A stretch of 64,000 bases of DNA from DASYAE01 sp036501535 (GCA_036501535.1 DASYAE010000082.1:17917-81916), one strand, 5' to 3'; positions 45,977 to 55,591 are shown, numbered from the stretch's first letter. The notes: generated from the sequence alone by a model not told the origin. Numbers and translations: made by a program.

Positions 45977-46894
45977 ATGGCGATGGCCATCGACAACAGC
46001 ATTGAGACCGAGGCGCAGACCCTCATCCCGCCGCGCTCGCGCGGCGAGCGCTGGAACGCCACCGGCTCCGTCGTGGCGATGCGCGTGGTCGTGATCGCCG
46101 CCTGTGTGGGCCTGTGGCAGCTGGCCAGCGGGCGGCTGGTCCCGGACTACGCGATCAGCAATCCGGGCGAGGTGTCCAAAGCGCTCTGGCGGGTGATCAG
46201 CTCGGCCCAGGGCTGGACCGACATCCAGACCACGGCGAGCGAGGTGGTGACCGGCTTCGCGATCGGGGTCGGCCTCGGGCTGGCCGTGGGCCTGATACTC
46301 GGCTCGCTCGCACTGGCCGGCCGCGTGCTCGAGCCGCTGGTCGCCGCCGTCAACGGCATCCCGAAGATCGCGCTGGCCCCGCTGTTCCTGCTGTTCTTCG
46401 GGATCGGCCAGTGGTCGAAGATCTGGATCGCCGCGACCGGGGTGGCGTTCGTGGTCTTCTACAACGTCTACCTCGGGCTGCGCCTGCGCGAGCGCGAGCT
46501 GGTCGAGATCGTGCAGGTGATGGGCGGCAAGCGGCGCCACGTGCTCTCGTTCGTGACGCTGCCCTCGCTGGCCGCGCCGTTCGTCGCGGCGCTCAAGACC
46601 TCCGGCCCGTTCGCCATCCTCGGCGTCATCGGCGGGGAGTTCGTCGCCTCGATCAACGGGGTCGGCCACGAGCTGTTCACCGCCTCGACCAACCTCGACG
46701 CCCCGGACGAGTTCGCCTACCTGATCATCCTGGTGGCCATGACCCTGGTGCTCAACGGGGTGCTCTCGTTCCTCGACGGCTTCGCCCAGAGGCGGCTGGG
46801 CCTCGCCCCCCGCCGGGCACCCCGGCGCGGCAGGGCGACGCGCGCCGCCCACAGCGAGACGCAGACGACAAGGAGCCGTGCCGACCGTGTATGA
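45977..46894 (+). CDS. ABC importer permease (SsuC/TauC type)
   Basis: A 305-residue inner-membrane permease with about six helices (VVVIAACVGLWQLA; FAIGVGLGLAVGLILGSLAL; IALAPLFLLFFGIG; WIAATGVAFVVFYNVYLG; YLIILVAMTLVLNGVLSF). The EAA-type ATPase contact loop VQVMGGKRRHVLSFVTLPSL is present. The C-terminus is a basic tail of ~35 residues. It overlaps the start of the lactonase gene. It completes the transporter with the lipoprotein just upstream. Confidence 0.9.
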   Translation: MAMAIDNSIETEAQTLIPPRSRGERWNATGSVVAMRVVVIAACVGLWQLASGRLVPDYAISNPGEVSKALWRVISSAQGWTDIQTTASEVVTGFAIGVGLGLAVGLILGSLALAGRVLEPLVAAVNGIPKIALAPLFLLFFGIGQWSKIWIAATGVAFVVFYNVYLGLRLRERELVEIVQVMGGKRRHVLSFVTLPSLAAPFVAALKTSGPFAILGVIGGEFVASINGVGHELFTASTNLDAPDEFAYLIILVAMTLVLNGVLSFLDGFAQRRLGLAPRRAPRRGRATRAAHSETQTTRSRADRV

Positions 46895-48116
46895 GCCCAC
46901 TGATTCGATTGCGGGATCCGTGACCCGCCGGACGGTTCTCACGGCCGCCGCGGCGACTGCGGCCGCGGCCGCCGCGCCGGTCCTGACCGGCGCGCCGAGC
47001 GCCGAGGCCGCCGCGCGCCCCGCAGCGCAACCGGCGCGGGCCGCCGCGGACGGACGCAGCGACCTGCTCTTCATCGGCACCTGGCAGGGAACTGAGATCT
47101 ACGGCGCCCGGTTCGACCCCGCCACCGGGACGCTCACCGCGCTCGGTCCGGTGGGCGCCGCGGTGTCCAACTGGGCGACGATGCATCCGCGGCTGCCCAT
47201 CCTCTATGTGGGCAGCGGGCTGAGCGGAGGGTACGTATATTCCTTCGCCATCGACCGGACCACCGGCGCGCTGACCCAGACCGGCACCGTCGCGACGGAC
47301 TCCGTGAGCACCGCGAACGGCGGCGGCCTGTCCTACATCGCCGTGGACGAGCCCTCATCCACCCTGCTGGTCGCAGACTTCGAAGCCGGGACGACGATTA
47401 CGCTGCCGCTCGGCCCGGACGGCGCGCTCGGCGATCCGGTCTCCTCGGTGGCGGACACCGGCTCGGGCCCGAACGCCCGGCAGGCCGGCCCGCACCCGCA
47501 CCAGGCGGTCGTCGACCCGAGCGGCCGCTACGTGCTGGTCCCCGACTTCGGCGCGGACCACGTCTTCATCTACCCGTTCGACCGCGCGACCCGGGTACTG
47601 CGGCCCGGCCCCGGCGGTCCGGCGGCCTTCCCGGTCACGCCGGGGTCCGGCCCGCGCCGGATCTGGTTCCACCCGAGTACGGGTACTGCGTACCTTCTCA
47701 GCGAGCTGACGGCGGGGCTCCAGGTGCTGTCCTGGGACCCGCGCAGGGCCGCGCTCGGCCAGGTGCAGGCGCTGTCCACGAACTCCGCCGGATTCACCGG
47801 CACCAGCAGCGCCGCAGAACTCGCGCTCAGCCGCGACGGGCGCTTCGCCTACGCCTCGAACCGCGGCGAGAACACCCTGGCCGTCTACGCGATCGACCAG
47901 CGCACCGGGCTGCTCGGCTTCGTCCAGCGGCTGCCCTGCGGCGGCACCACCCCGTGGAGCTTCACCCTGCACCCGTCCGGCCGCTGGCTGCTGGTCGCGA
48001 ACGAGGTCAGCAACACCGTCAATGTTTTCAGCTGTGACCCGCGCACCGGACTGCTCGCCGCCACCGGCGCGTCCCTGCCGGTCCCCAACCCCGACGGCAT
48101 CACGTTCGCCGTCTGA
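46878..48116 (+). CDS. Tat-exported lactonase-family seven-bladed propeller
   Basis: A ~412-residue secreted protein of the 6-phosphogluconolactonase/carboxymuconate-cyclase beta-propeller family. A Tat signal (TRRTVLTAAAATAAAAAAPV) lies near residue 17. Repeats carry the family's G.-.LFIGTWQG, PHPHQAVVDPSGRYVLVPD, and GGTTPWSFTLHPSGRWLLVA pattern. Secretion argues against a cytosolic pentose-phosphate role; an extracellular lactone or ester substrate is possible. The start could be GTG 46,878 or GTG 46,887; the SD AGGAG sits only 2 bases from the first. It overlaps the permease gene end, so it is part of the operon. Confidence 0.82.
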   Translation: MPTVYEPTDSIAGSVTRRTVLTAAAATAAAAAAPVLTGAPSAEAAARPAAQPARAAADGRSDLLFIGTWQGTEIYGARFDPATGTLTALGPVGAAVSNWATMHPRLPILYVGSGLSGGYVYSFAIDRTTGALTQTGTVATDSVSTANGGGLSYIAVDEPSSTLLVADFEAGTTITLPLGPDGALGDPVSSVADTGSGPNARQAGPHPHQAVVDPSGRYVLVPDFGADHVFIYPFDRATRVLRPGPGGPAAFPVTPGSGPRRIWFHPSTGTAYLLSELTAGLQVLSWDPRRAALGQVQALSTNSAGFTGTSSAAELALSRDGRFAYASNRGENTLAVYAIDQRTGLLGFVQRLPCGGTTPWSFTLHPSGRWLLVANEVSNTVNVFSCDPRTGLLAATGASLPVPNPDGITFAV

Positions 48117-48128
48117 CATCGCTTCGCA

Positions 48129-48159
48129 GGGCTCTGGCCGGACGCGACCGGCAGAGCCC
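48129..48159 (+). terminator. Terminator hairpin after the lactonase gene
   Basis: A 12-bp stem with one bulged base and a 6-base loop (arms 48,129-48,141 and 48,148-48,159), 12 bases after the lactonase stop. It would separate the catabolic operon from the TolB-like gene. Confidence 0.7.
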
Positions 48160-48312
48160 GCAGCGACCTGCACCCACTCCTCCTGTTCGTCGACGCCGAC
48201 CTGCCCGGCGCCGATCACTCGCGCGCGCCTCGGGATCCGTCCACACGTCAATCCGCGGCCGCGCCGCACAACACTCGGCACCAACCGTTCAGCGATGGGA
48301 GCTGAAAGAACG

Positions 48313-50271
48313 ATGGAGACCGGAACCAAGGGAATCGGGCGCCGCGCATTCCTGGTGGCCGGGGCGGCCGCGGCCGGCGCCGTGCTGCTGCCCAAGCCCT
48401 TCGCCGTGGCCGCCGCCGGCCCGGGCAAGAAGGGCGTGATGCTGATGAACCGGATCGCGCCGAAGACCTCGACCCTGTACATCAGCGACATCGACGGCTC
48501 GAACGAGCGCATGCTGATCCAGCCGACCGGCGCGGCATTCGACCGGCACTGCACCGTCTCCGCCGACGGCAAGACGGCGTTCTTCACCTCGGAGCGGACC
48601 GGGGACGGCAATGCCTGCATCTACACTGGCAGCATCAATGGATCGGGCCAGCTCGTCGGCATCCAGCCCCTGGTCACCGGACGCCCGGTGGACGACTGCG
48701 GCGTCCTGTCGCCGGACGGGACCGAACTCGCCTTCGTCTCCACCCGCTCGGCGGACCACCTGGCGCAGATCTGGCTGCTCGACATGCGGACCAAGGCACT
48801 GACCAACCTGACCGGCGCCGCGGCGCTGGCCGGCAGCACCGCCAGCCCCGACGGCCACTTCCGGCCCGCCTGGTCGCCGGACAGCCAGTGGATCGCCTTC
48901 TCCAGCGACCGCAACACGGACTGGACCGGCCACGACAACGGCACCGGCTGGGAGCACACCCAGGAACTGAGCATCTACGCCATCAAGCGGGACGGCACCT
49001 GCTTCCGGCAGGTCTCGACCAACCCCGGCTACTGCCAGGGCTCGCCGACCTGGTCGCCGGACGGCAGCCGGATCGCGTTCTACGAGGTCAGCCTGGAAGG
49101 GACCTGGCAGGCCCACCGCCCCGAGGACATCGGGATCGTCGAATCCCAGATCGTCTCGGTGGACTTCGCGACCGGCACCGACCGCATCGAGCACACCTCC
49201 GGCGCCAACCTGAAGGTGTCGCCCAAGTACGTCGGCGACACCGAGATCGGCTACCTCGTCAAGGGCGGAGCCGACGAGGGCCTGGCCTACGTCGCGGGCA
49301 CGCTGCCGGCCGTGCAGCGGCCGTGGATGCGCTGCCCGGTCTGGACGCCCGACGGGAAGTCGGTGATCTACGAGGTGATCGACTTCACCCCGAACCGCGC
49401 GCTCGACCAGCCGCTCTACAGCTGGGACGCGGACTGGGACTACCGCTTCTGCGACGTGTTCCCGGTGCTCTCGCAGCAGAACCGGCTCGCGATCACGCAG
49501 AAGCAGACCGGGCTCGCCAACTCGTCGATCGTCACGATGAACCCGGACGGCACGGACCTGACGGTCGTCTACGACACCGCCGACAGCAGCCTGGACCCCA
49601 CGCTGCTCGCGGAAGGCCTGGCCGGCGCGTTCCAGCCGGCCTGGTCGCCGGACGGCCGGTGGATCGCCTTCGGCCTGGGCGGCTGGTTCCAGGAGCGCGC
49701 CGTGATGACGGCCATCGTGATGCGGGTGCTCAGCGACGGCTCGGCGCCCCCCGAGGCGCTCACCGACGGCTCCACCAACGCCGGCTTCCCGAGCTACTCG
49801 CCGGACGGGAACCAGATCGTCTACCGCGTCTTCGGCGCGGAGTTCGGCCTGCGCATCCTCGACCTGACCACCGGCGAGACGACCGTGCTGACCACCGGGT
49901 GGGACAACCTGCCCGACTGGTCCCCGGACGGAGTGATCCTGTTCACCCGCAGGACCGTCACGACCGCGGACCGCTACGACGTGTGCACCATCAATCCCGA
50001 CGGCACCAATCTGCAGGTGCTGACCACCAGCCCGGCGAACGACGCCCACGGCGTCTGGAACGCGGACGGCCGCATCCTCTACAACAGCGGCATGTACGGC
50101 TTCCGGGAGGAATGCGCCCTGTACGACAACACCTTCCAGCCCTACGGCCAGATCCTGAGCATGAACGCGGACGGCTCCGACAAGACGCTGCTGACCGACA
50201 GCCAGTGGGAGGACTCCATGCCGCTCTATCTCACGCAGGCGGCCCTGACCGGCGGAGCCGTCACGAACTAA
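48313..50271 (+). CDS. Secreted TolB-like/PD40 beta-propeller protein
   Basis: A ~652-residue exported protein with a Tat-like signal (GRRAFLVAGAAAAGAVLL). The mature part is built of PD40/WD40-like repeats with the recurring WSPDG/YSPDG signature (AWSPDSQWIAFSSDRN; TWSPDGSRIAFYEV; AWSPDGRWIAFGLGG; SYSPDGNQIVYRVFG; DWSPDGVILFTRRT), as in TolB and similar propellers. It lacks any catalytic peptidase domain. ATG 48,313 is chosen; ATG 48,295 is in frame and possible. It lies downstream of a terminator, so it may be its own unit. Its role is unknown, perhaps extracellular binding. Confidence 0.78.
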   Translation: METGTKGIGRRAFLVAGAAAAGAVLLPKPFAVAAAGPGKKGVMLMNRIAPKTSTLYISDIDGSNERMLIQPTGAAFDRHCTVSADGKTAFFTSERTGDGNACIYTGSINGSGQLVGIQPLVTGRPVDDCGVLSPDGTELAFVSTRSADHLAQIWLLDMRTKALTNLTGAAALAGSTASPDGHFRPAWSPDSQWIAFSSDRNTDWTGHDNGTGWEHTQELSIYAIKRDGTCFRQVSTNPGYCQGSPTWSPDGSRIAFYEVSLEGTWQAHRPEDIGIVESQIVSVDFATGTDRIEHTSGANLKVSPKYVGDTEIGYLVKGGADEGLAYVAGTLPAVQRPWMRCPVWTPDGKSVIYEVIDFTPNRALDQPLYSWDADWDYRFCDVFPVLSQQNRLAITQKQTGLANSSIVTMNPDGTDLTVVYDTADSSLDPTLLAEGLAGAFQPAWSPDGRWIAFGLGGWFQERAVMTAIVMRVLSDGSAPPEALTDGSTNAGFPSYSPDGNQIVYRVFGAEFGLRILDLTTGETTVLTTGWDNLPDWSPDGVILFTRRTVTTADRYDVCTINPDGTNLQVLTTSPANDAHGVWNADGRILYNSGMYGFREECALYDNTFQPYGQILSMNADGSDKTLLTDSQWEDSMPLYLTQAALTGGAVTN

Positions 50272-51541
50272 CGCGGGCGCCGAGGTGGCGGAGTTGTGAA
50301 CCGGGCCGGCTGCTCGTGCGCACGGGCAGGCTGACCAGGCCGGCGATCTCGTTGGACACGAGGTGGACTGCGGGCCCGGCGATCTCGAAGGTCTCGACGA
50401 CCGCCATCAGCCGTCTGAAAGCGGTGGCGAGGACCAGGCGGGCGAGGTTGGCGCCGAGGCACAGGTGCGGTCCGGTGCCGAAGGCCAGGTGCCGGTTCGG
50501 CGAGCGGGCCGGGTCGAGGGCGTACGGGCGGTCGAACGCGCTCTCGTCCCGGTTCGCCGAGGCGATCCATGCGGTGACCGCGTCGCCGGCCCGCAGCGTC
50601 ACGCCGTGCAGCTCCACGTCGCGGCGCGCTCGCCGCATGAAGTGGATGACCGGGGAGGACCAGCGCAGGCCCTCCTCCACCAGCGCGGCGACCGACCCGC
50701 CGGCCGGCCACCTGCCCTCGCCGCCGTGCTGTTCCGCGAGGGCGAGCATGAGGCTGCTGATCACCTGCGACGTGGTCACCACCGCGCCGAGCAGGAGGCT
50801 GAGGCAGTTGACCGCCACCGCGTTCTCGTCCAGCGGCGCCCCGTCGATCTGCAGCGAGATCAGATGGCTGATGACGTCGTCGCCCGGCCGGGCGCGGCGC
50901 TCGCAGATGTGGTCCGCGAAGTAGCCCAGGATCTCGGTGTGCGCCGCCGCCGCGCAGACCGCCGGGGGAGCGGCGCCCATCGCGTAATGCGGGTCGTGCG
51001 GTGCGAGCGAGGTGTAGGCCAGGCGCAGCAGAGGCTCGACGTCGGCATCGGGCAGGCCCATCAGGAAGGCGCCGACGTCCATCGGCAGCCGGAGGAACGC
51101 TTGCGCGACGTCCCAGTCGTCGCAGTCCATGGCCGGCTCCATGGCTCTGCGCACACACGCGTCGATCCGCTCCTCGTAGCCCGGCACGACCTGGGCCGAG
51201 AACCTGCCGCCGAGTTCCCGCCGCAGTTCGCGGTGCCGCGGCGGATCCGTGGCGTGCATCATGATCCCGGCGGCCGGATCCGGCGTGTCCAGCATGGACA
51301 GCGCGGTGCCGCCCTCCGAGCTGAAGGACTCGTACTCGGACAGTACCCGCCGCACGTCGGCCCGGCGGGTCACCGCCCAGAACCCCTCGCCCCCGGCCCG
51401 GGACTGCCAGAACACCGGGCACTGGGAGCGCAGGGTCTGAAAGACGAGATGGGCATCGCGGTCGGTGTAGAGCCCTGTGTCGGCCAGGTCGATGTCCTCG
51501 AGCCGGATGCGCGCGTCCGGCTGCGGTGCGGTGATCTTCAA
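50261..51541 (-). CDS. Cytochrome P450 of the NRPS cluster
   Basis: A 426-residue soluble P450. The K-helix ExxR is in VEEGLRWSSP and the heme-thiolate loop is FGTGPHLCLGANLARL (Cys near residue 360). The I-helix reads LLLGAVVTTSQVI, so the conserved Thr is kept but the acidic residue normally before it is Val. It lies downstream of a glycopeptide-type halogenase and an A-PCP protein, like P450s that beta-hydroxylate or cross-link carrier-bound amino acids. Its stop overlaps the 3' end of the converging propeller gene by 11 bases. Confidence 0.88.
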   Translation of the reverse strand: MKITAPQPDARIRLEDIDLADTGLYTDRDAHLVFQTLRSQCPVFWQSRAGGEGFWAVTRRADVRRVLSEYESFSSEGGTALSMLDTPDPAAGIMMHATDPPRHRELRRELGGRFSAQVVPGYEERIDACVRRAMEPAMDCDDWDVAQAFLRLPMDVGAFLMGLPDADVEPLLRLAYTSLAPHDPHYAMGAAPPAVCAAAAHTEILGYFADHICERRARPGDDVISHLISLQIDGAPLDENAVAVNCLSLLLGAVVTTSQVISSLMLALAEQHGGEGRWPAGGSVAALVEEGLRWSSPVIHFMRRARRDVELHGVTLRAGDAVTAWIASANRDESAFDRPYALDPARSPNRHLAFGTGPHLCLGANLARLVLATAFRRLMAVVETFEIAGPAVHLVSNEIAGLVSLPVRTSSRPGSQLRHLGARVSS

Positions 51542-51556
51542 CGCGCTCGCCGGGCC

Positions 51557-53044
51557 CTAGACATCGACATCGTGCGCCCAGGAGAGCCCATCGGCCGACG
51601 GGATGAGGCCACCCTCGAACAGCGGGGCCTCCAGTTCCGGGCCAAGCTCAGCGAGCGCCTGGATCTGCGCTCCCTCGAGGGTCGCGTCGTGGACTATCGA
51701 GGACTGGAAGATCGGCAGCATGCTCGTCTCGCGGTTCGCGACGAGCGCGTCCACAGCGAGCGCGTACTCGCGCGAGCGCGCACCGACCCGCTCGATCTGG
51801 CTCTGCGAGTCGGAGAACGCCGCGTCGCCGGACGAGACCCCGCCCACCAGGTCGACGAAGGACTCGAGGTCGCCGCGGGTGCTCCTGGTCACCTTCTTCG
51901 CGGACCAGTAGTAGGAGTCCTCGCTGACGTGCATGTCGTAGAAACACATGAGGTACTCGTAGAAGACCGCGAACTCGCGCCGGTAGCGCCGCTCGAACTC
52001 CTGGAACGCCGGCTCCTCGGCGACCTCTCCCTTCAGGACGCCGTTGATCGACCTGGCGGCCAGCAGTGCGCTGTAGGTGGCCAGGTGGACGCCGGTGGAG
52101 AACACGGGATCGACGAAGCACGCCGCATCGCCGACCAGGACCATGCCCGGCCGCCAGAAGCTGGTGTTGCGGTACGAGTAGTCCTTGCGCGTGCGGACCT
52201 TTCCGTGTGGCCCCTCGGTCACCCGGGTCGCCCCGGCGAGGTACTCGCTGATCATCGGGCACTGCGCGATGAGCCCGGTCAGCGCTGCGGCCGGATCGCC
52301 CTGGACCAGCTGCGCCATCTCGTGCCGCACCACGGCCCCGACGCTGGTCAGCGTCTCGCTCAGCGGGATGTACCAGAACCATCCCGCATCGAAGGCCGCC
52401 GAGAGGATGTTGCCCGAGTTCGGCTCGGGCAGCCGCTTGCCGCCCTCGAAGTATCCGTACAGCGCGAGGCTGCGGAAGAAGTCGGAGTACTTGCGCTCGC
52501 CGACGTTGCGCGAGATGCGCGTGCCGTTGCCCGACGCGTCGGCCACGAACCGGGCCCGGATCTCGCGCCGCACGCCGTCCGGGTCCCGGTACGCCACCCC
52601 GCGGACCCGGTCGTCGCCCTCGAGGATGTCCACGACCTCGCACTGCTCCCGCACGTCGACGCCGAGCCCGCGTGCGTGGTCCAGCAGGATCTGGTCGAAC
52701 CGGGCCCGGTCGACCTGGTAGGCGAAGGAGCGCTCGCCGGGCATGTTCGGCGAGACCGCGAAGGAGAACGTCCACGGATCCGGGTTGGCGCCCCAGCGGT
52801 ACGTGCCCCCGTGCTTGACCGTGAACCCGGCCTGCGCCACCTTCTCGGCGACTCCGCTCAGCCGGCACACGCCGTGCACCGTGGACGGGAGCAGCGACTC
52901 GCCGACCTGGTGCCGCGGAAAGCGCTCCCGCTCGAGCAGGACGACCCGGTTGCCGCGCTTGGCGACCAGGGCCGCGAGCGTGGCGCCGCCCGGCCCGCCG
53001 CCGACCACGACGACGTCGGCGTCGTCGGCCTCATGGGTGTCCAT
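51557..53044 (-). CDS. Flavin-dependent halogenase, glycopeptide type
   Basis: A 495-residue FADH2-dependent halogenase closely resembling those of glycopeptide antibiotic clusters, which chlorinate aromatic amino acids held on a carrier protein. The FAD motif is VVVVGGGPGGATLAALV. QVGESLLPSTVHGVCRLSGV, the halogenase motif GWFWYIPLSETLTSVG, and VGDAACFVDPVFSTGVHLAT are all present. Full length. A separate flavin reductase is needed and not seen in the window. It is located between the A-PCP protein and the P450, in line with acting on its tethered aromatic residue. Confidence 0.92.
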   Translation of the reverse strand: MDTHEADDADVVVVGGGPGGATLAALVAKRGNRVVLLERERFPRHQVGESLLPSTVHGVCRLSGVAEKVAQAGFTVKHGGTYRWGANPDPWTFSFAVSPNMPGERSFAYQVDRARFDQILLDHARGLGVDVREQCEVVDILEGDDRVRGVAYRDPDGVRREIRARFVADASGNGTRISRNVGERKYSDFFRSLALYGYFEGGKRLPEPNSGNILSAAFDAGWFWYIPLSETLTSVGAVVRHEMAQLVQGDPAAALTGLIAQCPMISEYLAGATRVTEGPHGKVRTRKDYSYRNTSFWRPGMVLVGDAACFVDPVFSTGVHLATYSALLAARSINGVLKGEVAEEPAFQEFERRYRREFAVFYEYLMCFYDMHVSEDSYYWSAKKVTRSTRGDLESFVDLVGGVSSGDAAFSDSQSQIERVGARSREYALAVDALVANRETSMLPIFQSSIVHDATLEGAQIQALAELGPELEAPLFEGGLIPSADGLSWAHDVDV

Positions 53045-53113
53045 ATCGGATCCTCCCTGTCTGCATTGAGATCTCGTGGTGGAGCGCTGTTGATTCGGGC
53101 CCGTGCACGCCGG

Positions 53114-55591
53114 TCACGGATTGGCCTGGAGCCACGCGGCCAGTTCGTTGACCGTCGGATGCTCGAACAGGGTGAAGGTGGGGACGGTCCGGTCGAGCTC
53201 GCGGCGCAGGGTGCCGATCACGCGGGAGGCCGCCAGCGACTGGCCGCCGTACTCGAAGAAGGTCCGGTCGTAGTCGGTGATCTCGGTCTTCAGGATGCGC
53301 GACCAGATCTGCGCGACCCGGGCCGGCATCTGGTGCGTGCCCGGTGCCTGGTCCGGCTGGGCCGGCCGTGTCGTCGCCGCCGCGAGGAGCCGTCCGAGCG
53401 CGGCCCGGTCCAGCTTGCCCGCCACCGAATGCGGGAACGCCTCGACCCGGACCACGCAGGCCGGCCGCGCCTCCGGCAGCAGCCGATCGCAGTGCCCTAA
53501 GACGACGTCCTGGTTCCAGTGCTGCGCGAGTCCCGACTCCGGGTCGAGCACGACCGCCGCCAGAACCTCGGCGTTCCCGGTGGAGTCGTCCACGACCGCG
53601 GCCGCTTCGCGCACTCCGGCGCACTCGATGAGCGCCGCGGCGACCTCGTCGAGCTCGATGCGCACGCCGGCCACCTTGGACTGGTTGTCCCTGCGCCGCA
53701 GGAACCTGACGAGCCCGTCGGCGCCGACGACCGCGAGGTCGCCCGTCCGGTACAGCCGATCGCCGTCCGCGCCGAACGGGTCGGGCACGAAGAGCCGGCC
53801 GGTGAGCTCGGCGTCGTTCAGATAGCCGTCGGTGATTCCGGGCCCGCCGATGTGGATCTCGCCCACCGCCCCGGCCGGCACCATGCGCAGACGGCGGTCC
53901 AGAATCCGCATCGTCGCGCCGGGGGCGGGCCGCCCGATCGTGGTGACGTCCTCGCCCCGGGCCGAGTCGGCCCAGCTCGCGCAGACGGTCGCCTCGGTCG
54001 GCCCGTACGCGTTGATCAGGCGGATTCCGGCGAACCGGCGGGCCAGCGGCTCACTGAGCGGCTCGCCCGCGCAGACGACGTTCGCGGGCGTCTGCCCGGG
54101 ATCCAGCTGCGCCAGCATGGTCGGGGTGAGGGTCACGGAGCTCTCGACGCCGTCGACGAGGGCTGTGATCCCGCCGGTCCCGCGTTTCGGGAATACCACC
54201 TGGCGACCGGAGATCCACGGGAGCAGGGTCGCCCAGATCCAGCCGTCGAACGCCGGGCCCAGCGGATTCTGGCCCGGATGCGGCAGGTCGACGGCTTCGA
54301 GGATCGCCAACAGGTACTCGAGATTGGCGTAGGTCGCGGCGACCGCCTTGGGGATGCCGTCCGTACCCGACGTGTGCACGACATAGGCGATGTCGTCGGG
54401 CTCGCCGGCGAATCCGGTGAATCCGGCATCGGCTTTCTCGGCGTCGGCGGCAGAGGGCCGGTCGAACAACGCGTCGACCGGGAGCCGTGCGAGGATGGCC
54501 GCCCGCCGCTCGCGCGAGTGGCGCGGGTCGAGCAGCACCGCCTGGCCTCCCACGCGCCAGGTCGCGAACAGCGCGGCCGCCTGCTCGACGGTCGAGCCGA
54601 GACAGACTCCGACGCGCGGTTTGGCGCCGACACCGTCCAGGGCCGCCGCATAGCTGTTTACCCGCGCCTCGAAGGCTTCGCGGTCGAGCGTCCCGTGTTC
54701 GTCCGACGCCACCAACGCTCCGGGCGCGAACCGCGTCAGGGCAAGCAGGGTCTTGATGCGGCCGAGTTCGCCGGCCGGGCTGCCTGGTTCCGCGGGCACG
54801 CTCGCAGGCCGGGGGCTGCACTGCGCCGCGGGGCCGGCGGTTCGGCCGATCACTGCGTAGAACTGGTCGCGCACCGCGGCGGCAAGGTCGGCCGTGTAGA
54901 GATCGGTGCGGTAGATGAGCGCACCGCGCAATGCCGGTCCGTCCTCGGCGAGGGTGATCGCGAGGTCGAACGGCGTCTGTCCGGCCTTCGGAATCACCGC
55001 CTCGGCACGTGATTGGGCCAAGCCGCTGTTGTCGTCCGGGGTGCGTGGGCTCAGTATCAGGCAGATGGCGGACCGGACGATCCCAGGGCCGTCGTCCGGC
55101 GATGGCCCGGTCGAGGCGATCATGCGGTCGTAGGGCAGCCGCGTGTGTACGAGAGACTCGCGCAACGCCGTCGTGACGGCCTGGAGGTCCTCCTCCAGGC
55201 CCGCCTGGCTCAACTCGGCTCGGATCGGAACCAGACTCGCCAGCGGGCCGACAGCGTGTTGTCCCAGCTCTGGCGCGTCAGGATCCGCGCAGGACACCGC
55301 GGCCACGACGTCGGTCTCATCGCTGAACGTGCTCAGGGTCAGCATGTGCGCGGTCAGCAGCACGCACATCAGCGTCGTCCGGTTGCGCCGGGCGATCTCG
55401 CGCAGGACGAGCAGCTGCGCCGCGGTGATCTCGATCGGCAGCTCGCCGGTCTGCAGCGGTTCGCCGCCCGCCGCCGCCTCGGGCAGGACGGTCGTCGGCC
55501 GGGCACCGTCCAGGCGCTCTGCCCACCAGCGCTCGGATCGCTCGCCGTCGGCCTCGTACTGCACCGGTGGCTCAGTGGATCCGTCCGTCAC
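53114..55591 (-). CDS. NRPS half-C/A/PCP protein, aromatic-type specificity
   Basis: An ~825-residue NRPS protein. Residues ~1-255 match only the C-terminal lobe of a condensation domain; the HHxxxDG lobe is absent. An adenylation domain follows (VVHTSGTDGIPKAVA, AYGPTEATVCASW, YRTGDLAVV, VAGKLDRAALG) and then a PCP with FFEYGGQSLAASRV (Ser near residue 782). Pocket residues aligned by eye to GrsA give D-G-W-T-V-A-A-V-C, nearest to Phe/Tyr/Trp-type codes. Without a working C domain it is likely a loading or side-supply unit presenting an aromatic amino acid to the halogenase and P450. The GTG at 55,591 is preferred because GGAGG touches the GTG at 55,600. Confidence 0.85.
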   Translation of the reverse strand: MTDGSTEPPVQYEADGERSERWWAERLDGARPTTVLPEAAAGGEPLQTGELPIEITAAQLLVLREIARRNRTTLMCVLLTAHMLTLSTFSDETDVVAAVSCADPDAPELGQHAVGPLASLVPIRAELSQAGLEEDLQAVTTALRESLVHTRLPYDRMIASTGPSPDDGPGIVRSAICLILSPRTPDDNSGLAQSRAEAVIPKAGQTPFDLAITLAEDGPALRGALIYRTDLYTADLAAAVRDQFYAVIGRTAGPAAQCSPRPASVPAEPGSPAGELGRIKTLLALTRFAPGALVASDEHGTLDREAFEARVNSYAAALDGVGAKPRVGVCLGSTVEQAAALFATWRVGGQAVLLDPRHSRERRAAILARLPVDALFDRPSAADAEKADAGFTGFAGEPDDIAYVVHTSGTDGIPKAVAATYANLEYLLAILEAVDLPHPGQNPLGPAFDGWIWATLLPWISGRQVVFPKRGTGGITALVDGVESSVTLTPTMLAQLDPGQTPANVVCAGEPLSEPLARRFAGIRLINAYGPTEATVCASWADSARGEDVTTIGRPAPGATMRILDRRLRMVPAGAVGEIHIGGPGITDGYLNDAELTGRLFVPDPFGADGDRLYRTGDLAVVGADGLVRFLRRRDNQSKVAGVRIELDEVAAALIECAGVREAAAVVDDSTGNAEVLAAVVLDPESGLAQHWNQDVVLGHCDRLLPEARPACVVRVEAFPHSVAGKLDRAALGRLLAAATTRPAQPDQAPGTHQMPARVAQIWSRILKTEITDYDRTFFEYGGQSLAASRVIGTLRRELDRTVPTFTLFEHPTVNELAAWLQANP

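Noticed and set aside
48022..48312. N-terminal extension of the TolB-like protein overlapping the lactonase gene
   Set aside because: The extension is out of frame with the lactonase gene, and the Tat-like signal begins after 48,313.
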